Below, piece after piece: positions 8,574 through 18,640 of a DNA stretch of 64,000 nucleotides (position 1 is the stretch's first letter; every line of letters begins with the position of its first letter). Source of the DNA: QHVT01 sp036389275. GTDB lineage: Bacteria; Acidobacteriota; Thermoanaerobaculia; Gp7-AA8. The stretch spans positions 1-64,000 of the forward strand of contig DASVQE010000107.1 in NCBI GenBank assembly GCA_036389275.1, given 5' to 3'. The translations under genes and the position numbers were made by a program. Below the pieces are notes generated by a model. It was not told where the DNA came from. It saw nothing but the letters and a program-made list of their open reading frames with translations, and ran no database searches.

Positions 8574-9986
8574 ATGAAAACGTATTGGAGAATTGCAGCA
8601 GCAATCGCGTTCGCTGCGGTGGCGGCGACGCCGATGTTCGCGGTGCAGGGCAAGGCGGACTTTTCCCGCTTCGTGGCGCTCGGCGACAGCTACGGCGCCG
8701 GCGTCGAGAGCAGCTCGCTCAACGAGCGTCATCAGCCGTTCAGTTGGCCCGCGGTCATCGCGCGCCAGGTCGGCCTGACCATCTGCCCGCGCACGGCCAC
8801 GGCCACCGACAACTGCTTCGCCGAGCCGCTGGTCTCGTTCCCCGGCATCGGGCCGGAGCTGCAGCTCGTGAACCTCGCGCCGACCATCGTGCCGGCGCCG
8901 GGCCAGGGCGTGCCGCTGATGACCGGCTTCGGCCGGCCGTACAACAACCTGAGCATCCCCGGCGGCACGATCGGCTCGACGCTCGCGCTGACCGGCGCGG
9001 AGCCGGCACAGGCGAACGAGCCGACGCCGGTGACGTTCTCGCGCTTCATCCTGCGCGGCCTCGGCACGGCGCCCGATCAGGCGCTGGCGCTGCACCCGAC
9101 CTTCATCGCCATCTGGCTCGGCGGCAACGACTATCTCAGCATCGCCTTCTCCGGTACGCCGGCCACGATGACCAGCGCCGCCGATTTCCGCGCGCGCTAT
9201 GAAGCGCTCGTCAACAAGCTCGCCACCGGCGCGCCGAATGCCGGCATGGTCCTCGGCAACCTGCCGGTGGCCGCGGTGCCGTACATCTCGCTCGTGCCGC
9301 CGCTGCTGGTCGACCCGAACACGCGTCAGCCGATCCTCGGCCCGAACGGGCAGCCGATCTTCTTCATCGCCCGCACCGGCGACACGGTCGCGCAGCTCAC
9401 GCCGAACGACTTCGTGCTGCTGCACGCGCGCGCCGATCTGGCCCAGGGCTACGGCCTGCCGGCCGCGTTCAAGAACATCCCGCCGTTCAACGCGCTGCCG
9501 CACGTCGGCGAGCCGCTGCCGGATGCGGATGTCGTCACGGCCGCGGAGTTCGCGCAGGTGACCGCGCGCGTCGCCGAGTACAACAAGGCCATCACCGACA
9601 TCGCCGGCGCGCGCGGCATCCCGGTGGCCGACATCGCCGGTCTCTTCAACCGCGTCAGCCACGGCTTCCAGGTCGGACCGGTGCGGATCAGCAAGGACTT
9701 CATCACCGGCGGCTTCTACAGCCTCGACGGATTCCATCTCACCGACGCCGGCTACATGCTCTTCGCCAACGAGTACATCAAGGCGATCAACGCCGGCTAC
9801 GGCACGCGCATCCCGGTCGCCGGCCTCGGTCAGCTCATGGCCAACAACGGCGGCTTCTTCCCGCAGACCATCACCGGCCAGACGGTCACCGACGGCTCCG
9901 GCTGGACGATGTCGGACGACACGGTGCGGCAGATCCGCTCGATCATGTATCAGCAGCCGACGCGCGCGCGCGCCGTTCGCCACTGA
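8574..9986 (+). CDS. Secreted SGNH/GDSL-family hydrolase
   Basis: The 470-residue exported protein has a signal peptide (about 1-23) and the SGNH blocks: FVALGDSYGAG (nucleophile Ser, block I), WLGGNDYL (block III) and DGFHLTDAGY (block V catalytic Asp/His). It is longer than simple GDSL esterases because of insertions between blocks. It is likely a periplasmic or secreted lipase/esterase. It follows the FadL-type porin closely with an AAAGGAG ribosome site, so hydrolysis products may be taken up by the porin. A strong terminator follows. Confidence 0.9.
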   Translation: MKTYWRIAAAIAFAAVAATPMFAVQGKADFSRFVALGDSYGAGVESSSLNERHQPFSWPAVIARQVGLTICPRTATATDNCFAEPLVSFPGIGPELQLVNLAPTIVPAPGQGVPLMTGFGRPYNNLSIPGGTIGSTLALTGAEPAQANEPTPVTFSRFILRGLGTAPDQALALHPTFIAIWLGGNDYLSIAFSGTPATMTSAADFRARYEALVNKLATGAPNAGMVLGNLPVAAVPYISLVPPLLVDPNTRQPILGPNGQPIFFIARTGDTVAQLTPNDFVLLHARADLAQGYGLPAAFKNIPPFNALPHVGEPLPDADVVTAAEFAQVTARVAEYNKAITDIAGARGIPVADIAGLFNRVSHGFQVGPVRISKDFITGGFYSLDGFHLTDAGYMLFANEYIKAINAGYGTRIPVAGLGQLMANNGGFFPQTITGQTVTDGSGWTMSDDTVRQIRSIMYQQPTRARAVRH

Positions 9987-10011
9987 CGCGCCGATCGCAA
10001 CGCAACAAACG

Positions 10012-10037
10012 AAGGGCGGCCTCGCGGCCGCCCTTTT
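10012..10037 (+). terminator. Rho-independent terminator after the GDSL gene
   Basis: A 10-bp GC-rich stem (AAGGGCGGCC / GGCCGCCCTT) with a TCGC loop is followed by a short T-run (TTTTCC). It lies 26 bases after the stop codon and ends the porin-hydrolase operon. Confidence 0.85.
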
Positions 10038-10047
10038 CCTTTGCGTC

Positions 10048-10428
10048 TTAGGTTCCGGCCGGTCTGCCGCGCGGCGACGGGCGCGAGATGTCGATCATCG
10101 CCATCCGCTCCTTCTCGTCGTACCAGCAGTGGAAGCGCTTGATGCCCGGCACCGAGATGTCGTAGGTGCGGAAGAAGCCGGGGACGTGCAGCGATGTCGA
10201 CTTTTCCGACTGGCGGATCTTCGCCGCGCCCTCTTCTTTTTTGTCGAGGGGTTTGATGGCGATGACCTTGCGCTTCTTGTCGTAGTAGAGATTCGCGCTC
10301 GTCTTGCCGCGCAGCCGCAGCAGGTTGGCCACGGGCGACGGCAGGCGGATCAGCCGCGACTGCACGATGGTCGCCGAGGCCGGGAAGCGCTCGAACTCAG
10401 GATGCGGCTCCCACTTCTCAAAAGCCAT
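10048..10428 (-). CDS. Small conserved-type protein of unknown function
   Basis: The 126-residue protein is charged and soluble, with no signal peptide or membrane segment. Its middle part (LIRLPSPVANLLRL, then YYDKKRKVIAIKPLD) resembles the short swapped-hairpin pattern of SpoVT/AbrB-like DNA-binding domains, but this is weak. I do not recognise a function. The ATG at 10428 is chosen over an upstream one because GAGGAG sits 7 bases before it. It stands alone with its own strong promoter in an AT-rich patch, unusual in this window. Confidence 0.7.
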   Translation of the reverse strand: MAFEKWEPHPEFERFPASATIVQSRLIRLPSPVANLLRLRGKTSANLYYDKKRKVIAIKPLDKKEEGAAKIRQSEKSTSLHVPGFFRTYDISVPGIKRFHCWYDEKERMAMIDISRPSPRGRPAGT

Positions 10429-10475
10429 AGACCGACTCCTCACCCATCACAATCTGCCTTGGCGTACCTGACATG

Positions 10476-10503
10476 ATGATAAAAACTGGAGGGATTTTGT
10501 CAA
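10476..10503 (-). promoter_or_regulatory. Near-consensus sigma-70 promoter for the 126-residue protein
   Basis: On the minus strand, TTGACA (10503-10498) and TATCAT (10481-10476) are separated by 16 bases, giving a leader of about 40 bases. It is the closest match to a housekeeping promoter in the window and sits in a local AT-rich island (10460-10515). Confidence 0.65.
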
Positions 10504-10632
10504 CAATTAATCGCACGGGTTTCGCGAAAGGAAAACGTCACCTCCTCCTCAGAGTATTCTGAGGACTGCGATTTCCATGCAGAGATAACGCGTAAAGCGC
10601 TGATTCTGCTGGACGTATTCGATGAGATCGCT

Positions 10633-12009
10633 TCAGCGCGGCCGCAGGTACGGCAGCACGTTCGCCGCGATCGTGGCGAACTCCTCCTCGGTCAGAGGGA
10701 TGTTCTGCCGGAACTGCGTGGTGGCCGCGAGCGGCGCCAGAGCCGATTGGCCGACCGCGTCCGAGCCGAAGACCACGCGCCGCGGCCCGATGCGGCGGAT
10801 CGCATCGGCGATGGCTTGCCGCAGCTCGACGGAGTCGCCGGCCACGAGCGCCGCCTCGGCGACGTCGAAGTAGAGATTGCGCGTCGACGGATGCCCGGCC
10901 GCGACCGCGCTCGTGTAGACCGCGAGCGGTTCCGCGGCGAACGGTCCGCCGCCCCAGAGATGGGCGATGGTGACGAGGATGTGCGGCGCCGCGGAGACGA
11001 CCTGGTCGAGGAAGATCTGCGCCGCGGCGCGGTCGTAGTTCGTCACGGTCTGCGCGTGCACGATGATCGGGAAGCGGAGACGATCGGCGGCGGCGAAGAC
11101 CTGCCGCACTTTGGCCACGTGCGCCGGATCGTGGAGGTCGACGCCGGCCATCTGCAGGTGCAGCTTCAGCCCGCGAAAGACGCCGCCGGCCGCGCAGCGC
11201 TCGAGCTCTTTGAGCGCGTGGTCGGCGAGCGGATTGAAGCTGCAGAAGGCGATCAGCCGTCCGCCGGAAGCGAGCGCCTGCTGCGCCGTCCAGTCGTTCT
11301 CGGCGCGCACATGCGCGTAGATCTCTGCAGGCGTTTCGGTCGGCCAGACGTATTCGGGAGAGTCGAACCAGTAGGCGTCGGAGAGGACGACCGCCTGGCG
11401 AATGCCGGCTTCGTCGAGGAGGCCGAGGAGCTGCTGCCCGGAGATCGGCTCCTGAAAGTACGACGGACGCGGATCGAAGCTGCGCGTGTCGGCGGCGATG
11501 CGCCAACTGTCGTCCGCCTGTTTGACCAGGACGAAGTAAAAGTAGCCGAAGTTGCGCGCCGCGTCGCCTTCGCCGCGGGTGAAGTAGCCGGCCACTTGCG
11601 CGCGGTTGCCTTCCGGCGCGTAGATCACCGGCGTGATGCGGTACGGACGGCCGTAGAGCGTGCCGGCGTATTCGCCTGCCGCCTTCGCGCCGCGCACGAA
11701 GCCGCGGCGCGTGTCCTGCTTGTTCGCGAGGACGATGACGTCATCGGTGTAGAGCGGCACGAGCGCGGCCGGCTCGTTCCAATGCGCGGTCATGGTGGTC
11801 ATCACCTGCTCGATCGCGGGCGGCAGCGTCACCGGCGGCAGGGCGCGGTTGAGCAGCGCCGCGCCGGCCGGGCTGGCGAGATGCTGGTGATAGTCGACCA
11901 GCGGCGAGTAGACGGGCGCGGCTTTTGGCGCGGATTCCGGCGCCGGCTTTTCCTGCGCACTTCCGGTCAGCGCCACGAGCAGCGCCACTGCGGCAATCCA
12001 TCGGTTCAT
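10633..12009 (-). CDS. Exported amidohydrolase with an inserted NTF2/SnoaL-like domain
   Basis: The 458-residue protein starts with a signal peptide (MNRWIAAVALLVALTGSAQ). The metal-binding HxH of an amidohydrolase barrel appears early (DYHQH, His41/His43). About 120 residues resembling an NTF2/SnoaL cone fold then intervene (about 62-180, ending in SWRIAADTRSFD). The barrel resumes with LLDEAGIRQAVVLSDA, FRGLKLHLQMAG, IIVHAQT, and VVFGSDAVG (terminal catalytic Asp). The substrate is unknown; the barrel resembles the amidohydrolase-2 family. ATG 12009 is preceded by GGAG. A degraded copy of its 5' end lies just upstream. Confidence 0.8.
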   Translation of the reverse strand: MNRWIAAVALLVALTGSAQEKPAPESAPKAAPVYSPLVDYHQHLASPAGAALLNRALPPVTLPPAIEQVMTTMTAHWNEPAALVPLYTDDVIVLANKQDTRRGFVRGAKAAGEYAGTLYGRPYRITPVIYAPEGNRAQVAGYFTRGEGDAARNFGYFYFVLVKQADDSWRIAADTRSFDPRPSYFQEPISGQQLLGLLDEAGIRQAVVLSDAYWFDSPEYVWPTETPAEIYAHVRAENDWTAQQALASGGRLIAFCSFNPLADHALKELERCAAGGVFRGLKLHLQMAGVDLHDPAHVAKVRQVFAAADRLRFPIIVHAQTVTNYDRAAAQIFLDQVVSAAPHILVTIAHLWGGGPFAAEPLAVYTSAVAAGHPSTRNLYFDVAEAALVAGDSVELRQAIADAIRRIGPRRVVFGSDAVGQSALAPLAATTQFRQNIPLTEEEFATIAANVLPYLRPR

Positions 12010-12052
12010 CGTTTTCTCCTCTCGGCGCGCACCGCCTGCGCGATCTGCATCG

Positions 12053-12190
12053 TCACCCGCGGAAACGCGCGGCCGAGCAGCGCGCCGGCCGGGCTGGCGA
12101 GATGCTGGTGATCGTCGACCCAGCGGCGAGTAAACCGCTGCGGATTTCGCCGCTTTCTGCTGCGCGCTTCGCGACACTCCCACCATTCAT
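12053..12190 (-). pseudogene. Degraded duplicate of the amidohydrolase 5' end
   Basis: About 50 bases at 12078-12131 are nearly identical to 11861-11911 inside the intact amidohydrolase gene. The SD and start context at 12185-12205 repeats the one at 12004-12024. The copy has an ATG at 12190, overlapping the stop of the regulator gene (ATGA), but indels wreck the frame after the first residues and only 45 codons remain open. The simplest reading is a local tandem duplication of about 180 bases spanning the regulator 3' end and hydrolase 5' end, now decaying. Confidence 0.65.
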
Positions 12191-12864
12191 CGTTTTCTCC
12201 TCTCGCCGCGCGCCGGCTGGGCGATGGCGGCCGACATCGCCTCGATGTTGTCGAGCCAGTGCTTCTCGATGCGCGCCGCGGCGGCGGCGAGGTCGCCGGC
12301 GCGGACGAGCTTCTCGATCTCGCGATGCTCGCGCGCGGAGCGGTCGCGGTTCGTCGGGATGCGGAAGAAGGCGCGCTCGTAGCGCTCGGCCAGCGCGCGC
12401 GGAGCGCGCAGCATCTGCACCACGCGCCGGTTCGACGTGAATCCGGTCAGCGCCTCGTGCCACATCAGATCGGCGGCGATGGTGCGCTGGACGTTGCCGC
12501 CCGCCGCCGCCCGCTTCTCCGACGCTCTCTTCAGCAGCGCCAGCATCTCCGGCTCGACCCGCGGCGTGTGCAGCACCGCCATCCGCTCGAGCGCCGCCAG
12601 CACTTGGTAGATTTCGGTGATCTCCGCCTCGTTGAGCGGACTGACGAACAGCCCGCGCCCCGGCGACTCGCTGAGCAAGCCTTCCTGCCGCAGCCGGAAG
12701 AACGCCTCGCGCAGCGGCGTGCGGCTGATCCCGAGCTGCACGGCGATGTCGCGCTCGACCAGCCGCTCCGCCGGCTTCAGATCGCCGGTGACGATGAGCC
12801 GCCGCAGCGTGTCGGAAGCTTCGTGCGAGAGTCCCGTGCGCGAGATCGGCGGCAGTGTAGCCAT
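12187..12864 (-). CDS. GntR family transcriptional regulator, FCD subgroup
   Basis: The 225-residue protein has an N-terminal winged helix (about 10-75; ERDIAVQLGISRTPLREAF is the classic GntR recognition segment) and a C-terminal all-helical FCD ligand-binding domain (about 85-215, with DLMWHEAL and a later HREI, likely metal-ligand histidines). It probably represses its own gene and the downstream amidohydrolase in response to a small organic acid. The ATG at 12864 sits at the edge of a perfect palindrome that is an obvious operator. The upstream in-frame ATG would read through that operator and was rejected. Confidence 0.92.
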   Translation of the reverse strand: MATLPPISRTGLSHEASDTLRRLIVTGDLKPAERLVERDIAVQLGISRTPLREAFFRLRQEGLLSESPGRGLFVSPLNEAEITEIYQVLAALERMAVLHTPRVEPEMLALLKRASEKRAAAGGNVQRTIAADLMWHEALTGFTSNRRVVQMLRAPRALAERYERAFFRIPTNRDRSAREHREIEKLVRAGDLAAAAARIEKHWLDNIEAMSAAIAQPARGERRKR

Positions 12865-12882
12865 TGGTATACCGTATACCAA
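12864..12882. promoter_or_regulatory. Perfect GntR/FCD-type operator palindrome
   Basis: TTGGTATAC-C-GTATACCAA is a perfect 9+1+9 inverted repeat, matching the general GGTATACC-type sites of FCD regulators. It touches the A of the regulator's own ATG, so bound protein would block transcription start or elongation. It also lies about 40 bases from the -10 of the divergent PadR gene. Confidence 0.75.
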
Positions 12883-12920
12883 CTTCGCGATTGGGTATCT
12901 CGCATCGCTAGATAGTCCTG

Positions 12921-12926
12921 TATACT
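12921..12926 (+). promoter_or_regulatory. -10 box (TATACT) of the PadR operon, near-leaderless
   Basis: TATACT lies 8 bases before the ATG at 12935, so transcription should begin at or next to the start codon. A GAGG at 12927-12930 is present but would lie at or upstream of the expected transcript end. Confidence 0.4.
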
Positions 12927-12934
12927 GAGGACCG

Positions 12935-13306
12935 ATGGCGATGTCGAAGAACCGCCGCTTCCTGGCCAACTGGGACTCCCAGGCCCGCAAGGGCGTGCTG
13001 GTGCTGATCGTGATGTCGGCGCTGTCGAAGCGCGAGTACTACGGCTACGAGCTGGTCGAGCACATCCTCACCAGCACCGGTGTGGAAGTCAGCGACGGCA
13101 CGCTCTACGCGATCCTGGTGCGCCTCAAGGCCGAAGGGCTCGTGCGCACGCGGTGGGAAGCGGCCGAGCGCGGTCCCGCCCGGAAATATTACGCATTGAC
13201 GGCCGACGGCCGCGCCGCGTTCGCGGAGATGAAGCGCGCCTGGACGGAGTTCGCGAGCGGCGTCGATGCAATCCTGCACGATAGGAGCGGCAGCGATGTT
13301 CCATGA
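12935..13306 (+). CDS. PadR family transcriptional regulator
   Basis: The 123-residue protein is a PadR winged-helix repressor: KGVLVLIVMSALSKREYYGYELVEHI, SDGTLYAILVRLKAEGLV and the wing GPARKYYALT are the family signatures, with a C-terminal dimerisation helix. It is the first gene of an operon with a HAAS-domain membrane protein and a CPBP protease, overlapping the next gene by 11 bases. PadR genes paired with HAAS proteins usually control envelope or transporter genes. Confidence 0.93.
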   Translation: MAMSKNRRFLANWDSQARKGVLVLIVMSALSKREYYGYELVEHILTSTGVEVSDGTLYAILVRLKAEGLVRTRWEAAERGPARKYYALTADGRAAFAEMKRAWTEFASGVDAILHDRSGSDVP

Positions 13307-13904
13307 CCCGAAGGCGCGCGATGCCTGGCGCCGGTTCCGGTTGCGCGTCGAGCTGATGCTGAGCTCCGTTTCCAGCGGCGTGCGGCGCGAGCTGCTCGAC
13401 GATCTCACCGCCCACGTGTACGAGCTGGTCGCTCACGACGACGGCCCTGGCGAATACGAACGGCTGCAGGCCGCGCTCGAGCGCATCGGCGATCCGCGCG
13501 AGTTCCTGGCGCCGCTCGCCGGCGAGGCGATCTTCCGCGATCCGCCGCGCGACGCCGGCTTCGGTCAAACCGGCCGGGCCATGCTGGCGCTGCTCTCGCG
13601 GGGCTGGCGTCTGGCCTGGCGTTCGGCGTCGACGCTACTGGCCGCGCTCCTCGGCGCGCTCGCCATCGTCGTCGCCGTCGGCAGTCTGCTCCAACCTCAC
13701 GCCGTCGGCCTCTTCCGCCTCGGCCCCGACGACATCCAGCTCCGGCTCCTCGGCAGCCGCGGCGGCGTGCCGCTCTTCACCCCATGGTTCGCCATCGGCC
13801 TGCTCGCACTGGCGGCCGCGTCGATCGCCTTCGCCTCGCGCCAAGCGCGCAGGCTCGTCATCGAGATCGTAATGAACGGAGCGTCCTCACATGACCGCGA
13901 CTGA
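13296..13904 (+). CDS. HAAS-domain membrane protein
   Basis: The 202-residue protein has an N-terminal cytosolic helical domain (about 1-75) with the HAAS pattern, in which a long helical RxELLDDLxxHVYELV stretch is followed by ALERIGDPREFLAP. Two or more transmembrane helices follow (about 100-125 and 165-185). HAAS proteins almost always sit beside PadR regulators, as here. The ATG at 13296 was selected because AGGAG lies 9 bases upstream. The last 14 bases overlap the CPBP gene, so translation is coupled. Confidence 0.8.
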   Translation: MFHDPKARDAWRRFRLRVELMLSSVSSGVRRELLDDLTAHVYELVAHDDGPGEYERLQAALERIGDPREFLAPLAGEAIFRDPPRDAGFGQTGRAMLALLSRGWRLAWRSASTLLAALLGALAIVVAVGSLLQPHAVGLFRLGPDDIQLRLLGSRGGVPLFTPWFAIGLLALAAASIAFASRQARRLVIEIVMNGASSHDRD

Positions 13905-14577
13905 TCCGCGCGCCGCGCGCCGCAGCCTCTATCTCTTCCCGATCGAGCTCGCGCTGTTCGCCCTGATCTTCTGGGCCGACGGCGCCGATCTCATCCCGTT
14001 GTCGAAGACGCCGTTCCTCTTCCTCGTCGCCTGGATTTCCCTGCGCCTGCGCGGCTCGGGCTGGCGCGACGCTGGCCTGCAGTTCGATCGCCGCTGGCTG
14101 CGCCTTCTCGCCATCGGAGCCGCCGCCGGGGTCGCCTTCTGGGCGTTCGAATTCTTCGTCGAGAATCCTCTGCTCTATCGCCTCACCGGCCGCTATCCCG
14201 ATCTGAACGTGTTCAAGAGCCTCGTCGGCAACGCTCGCCTGCTCGCCATCCTGATCGCCCTCAACCTCGTCCTCGCCGCCTTCGGCGAAGAGATGGTGTG
14301 GCGCGGCTATGCGTTGACGCGCGTGGCGGAGATTCTCGGCGACAACCGCCTCGCCTGGGTCGCGTCGATCGTGGCCGTGAACACCGCCTTCGGCCTCGCT
14401 CACATCTACCAAGGCGAATCGGGCGCGGTGCAGGCCGCGGTGCAAGGAGTCCTTCTCGGCATCCTCTATCTGGCGACGGGACGAAACCTGCTCGCGCCGA
14501 TCGCCGCGCACTTCATCGCCAACGACTGCGACTTCATCGCCATCTACCTCGGCCTGCATCCCGGCATCACTTCGTGA
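13891..14577 (+). CDS. CPBP family intramembrane metalloprotease
   Basis: The 228-residue polytopic protein has about seven hydrophobic segments. It carries the CPBP (Abi/CAAX-like) motifs: EEMVWRGY (motif 1, two Glu plus Arg), FGLAHIYQG (motif 2, Phe and His) and HFIAND (motif 3, His and Asn). These residues bind zinc for intramembrane proteolysis. In bacteria the family is linked to prenyl-protein processing, bacteriocin self-immunity or regulated proteolysis. Here it is the third gene of the PadR-HAAS operon. It ends 5 bases before the convergent kinase gene. Confidence 0.9.
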   Translation: MTATDPRAARRSLYLFPIELALFALIFWADGADLIPLSKTPFLFLVAWISLRLRGSGWRDAGLQFDRRWLRLLAIGAAAGVAFWAFEFFVENPLLYRLTGRYPDLNVFKSLVGNARLLAILIALNLVLAAFGEEMVWRGYALTRVAEILGDNRLAWVASIVAVNTAFGLAHIYQGESGAVQAAVQGVLLGILYLATGRNLLAPIAAHFIANDCDFIAIYLGLHPGITS

Positions 14578-14581
14578 CCGG

Positions 14582-15991
14582 TCAGGCGGAAGCGGGACTT
14601 GCGATCAGCGGGATGGTGAAGGAAAACGTGCTGCCGGCGCCGAGGGTGCTCTCCACCGCGATCTTGCCGCCGTGCGCTTCGACGGCCAGCTTGCAGAACG
14701 CCAGCCCGAGGCCGGTGCCGACCTTGCTGCGGCGATCGACCTGCCCGAACTTTTCGAAGATCCGCTCGAACGCCGCGGCCGGAATGCCGGAGCCGGTGTC
14801 GCGGACGGTGAAGCGGATCTGCTCGCGCCACAGCGTCGCCGCGGCCGTGACCGTGCCGTGGTTCGTGAAGCGGATGGCGTTCGCGATCAGGTTGACCAGC
14901 GTGCGCGTGAGCTTGCTCGCGTCGCCCTCGAATCGCGGCAGGTCGGGCGCGAGCTCGACGAGGAGCGACGTCTCCTCGATCTTCGCGAGCGAAGCCACCT
15001 GATTGATCGCGCCCGACATCAGCTCCGACGGCACGATCGATTCGTAGTGCAGCGTGGTGTGGCCCGACTCCATCTTCTCGACGTCGAGCAGGTCGTTGAT
15101 CATGGCCAGCAGCGTCTTCGCGCCGCTGGTGGCGATCCCGGTCATCTCGCGCTGCACGTCGTCAAGGCCGTCCTCGCCGATCATTTCCAGCCCGACGATG
15201 AGCGACGTCAGCGGCGTGCGGAGGTCGTGGACGATCATGTTGCGCATGTCGTCGCGCATCTTCTCGAGCTCCTGCAGGCGCTTGTAGTTCTGCTGGAGCT
15301 GCTCGTACAGCGCGGTCTCGCGATCGCGGCCTCGCTTCTTCTCCAGCGACGCGCCGATGCGCGCGCGCAAGAGCACCGGGTTGAAGGGCTTGGTCAGGTA
15401 ATCCTCGGCACCGGCATCGATGCAGCGGACCACCGACTGCACCTCGCTCAGCGCCGAGATCATGATCACCGGGATGTGCTGCAGCGCGTCGTCGGCCTTG
15501 ATGTGCCCGAGGACCTCGTAGCCGTCCATGTCCGGCATCATGATGTCGAGCAGCACCGCGTCGAACGGCTGCTCGTGCAGCAGGCGCAGCGTGTCGACGC
15601 CGGTGCTGGCGGTGGTGACGTGGTGACCCTGCCGTGTCAGGCGGCGCGAGAGCACGTCTCGATTGGCGGCGTCGTCGTCCACCACGAGCAGGCGGCCCGG
15701 CACCATCTTCGGCTGCATCAGCGCCGTTCCTTCCGGCGCGGGCTCTTCGGCGACCGCAACGAGCCGGCGCCGTTCGGGGCGTTCCGGCTGCGAGGTGAAG
15801 TGCTCGTCGAGCAGCTCGAGCACGCGGCGGCCGGCGGCGCCGATGCGCGCAAGGTCCGTCACCACGTCGTGGCGCTGCTGCGCCTGCGCATCCTCGCTCA
15901 GCATCTCCGAGTAGCCGATGATCTGATTCAGCGGACTGCGGAGGTCGTGCAGCAGTTGCGGCGAGGCCGGCCGGATCGGATTCGCGCTCAT
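14582..15991 (-). CDS. Response regulator-histidine kinase hybrid with an N-terminal partial HisKA
   Basis: The 469-residue protein has an unusual order. A short HisKA-like segment comes first (about 8-55, LLHDLRSPLNQIIGYSEML, phospho-acceptor-type His15) without an ATPase of its own. A receiver domain follows (about 108-225; LLVVDDD, VLLDIMMPDMDG with the phospho-Asp near 149). Last is a complete kinase core (HisKA about 245-315 with MIVHDLRTPL; HATPase about 355-462 with NAIRF, DTGSGIP and GTGLGLAF). It has no membrane segment. It overlaps the upstream receiver gene by ATGA, so the three kinase-cluster genes are one operon. Confidence 0.9.
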   Translation of the reverse strand: MSANPIRPASPQLLHDLRSPLNQIIGYSEMLSEDAQAQQRHDVVTDLARIGAAGRRVLELLDEHFTSQPERPERRRLVAVAEEPAPEGTALMQPKMVPGRLLVVDDDAANRDVLSRRLTRQGHHVTTASTGVDTLRLLHEQPFDAVLLDIMMPDMDGYEVLGHIKADDALQHIPVIMISALSEVQSVVRCIDAGAEDYLTKPFNPVLLRARIGASLEKKRGRDRETALYEQLQQNYKRLQELEKMRDDMRNMIVHDLRTPLTSLIVGLEMIGEDGLDDVQREMTGIATSGAKTLLAMINDLLDVEKMESGHTTLHYESIVPSELMSGAINQVASLAKIEETSLLVELAPDLPRFEGDASKLTRTLVNLIANAIRFTNHGTVTAAATLWREQIRFTVRDTGSGIPAAAFERIFEKFGQVDRRSKVGTGLGLAFCKLAVEAHGGKIAVESTLGAGSTFSFTIPLIASPASA

Positions 15992-16370
15992 GCAGGCTCC
16001 GCGAGCCGCAGCCGCAGCAGGGTCTCCATCTTGGCCAGCAGGCGCGGGAGCTCGATCGGTTTGGTGTCGTAGTCGTCGCAACCCGCCTCGAGCGCTTTCT
16101 CGCGATCGGTGGCCATCGCGTGCGCGGTGAGCGCGATGATCGGGATCGCCTGGAGCGCCACGTCGGACTTCATACGCCGCGTCGCCTCCCACCCGTCGAT
16201 GACCGGCAGGCTCATGTCCATCAGGATGAGATCGGGCGGCGTCGCGCGCGCGACGTCGATGCCGTCGGCGCCGTCGACGGCGAGCAGCACCTCATAGCCG
16301 CGCGTGCGCAGCCGGCGCGAGAGCATGTCGCGGTTCATCTCGTTGTCTTCGACGATCAGGATGGTGGTCA

Positions 16371-16371
<1 letters not shown>
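15988..16371 (-). CDS. Single-domain response regulator (DivK/CheY-like)
   Basis: The 127-residue protein is just a receiver domain: ILIVEDNEMNRDML at the N-terminus, phospho-acceptor Asp52 in LILMDMSLP, switch Thr in IIALTAHAMA, and Lys in DTKPIEL. It has no output domain and must act through protein contact or as a phosphorelay shuttle. Its start overlaps the end of the hybrid kinase gene by one base and its end overlaps the next gene by four, so it is made with both partners. Confidence 0.93.
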
Positions 16372-18413
<2,042 letters not shown>

Positions 18414-18590
18414 GAATTGCCTCTCCTGACTTCAACCGGTCGCGACAGCCATGCAATCAGTCGACGGTGGATGACGAAGAGAGAGGAGGAGGCGGGATCA
18501 CTGATGGCAACCGGGTTCGCAGTGCGGTTACTCCCACGCGGCGCCGAGCGGTTCAGTGATGCTGTTTCACGATCTCGCGCACATCGCAAT

Positions 18591-18640
18591 TCGATATTTT
18601 ACTTGACGAATCTCGATAACGGACGTATTGATATTCGATA
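18591..18640. promoter_or_regulatory. Three TCGATA boxes with exact 22-bp spacing before the DUF2975/XRE operon
   Basis: TCGATA occurs at 18591, 18613 and 18635, i.e. at exactly 22-bp intervals (about two helical turns). The outer copies extend to ATTCGATAT. A -35-like TTGACG lies at 18603-18608 between the first and second boxes. The third box ends on the A of the ATG at 18640. This layout suits a multimeric repressor, and the operon encodes an XRE-type regulator. The rest of the 18414-18639 spacer shows only the AGGAG of the divergent kinase gene. Confidence 0.5.

Noticed and set aside
10543..10566. Short hairpin (CCTCAGA / TCTGAGG) in the spacer after the amidohydrolase
   Set aside because: Seven-bp stem with no T-run on either strand; too weak to call as terminator, and the spacer 10504-10632 shows nothing else.
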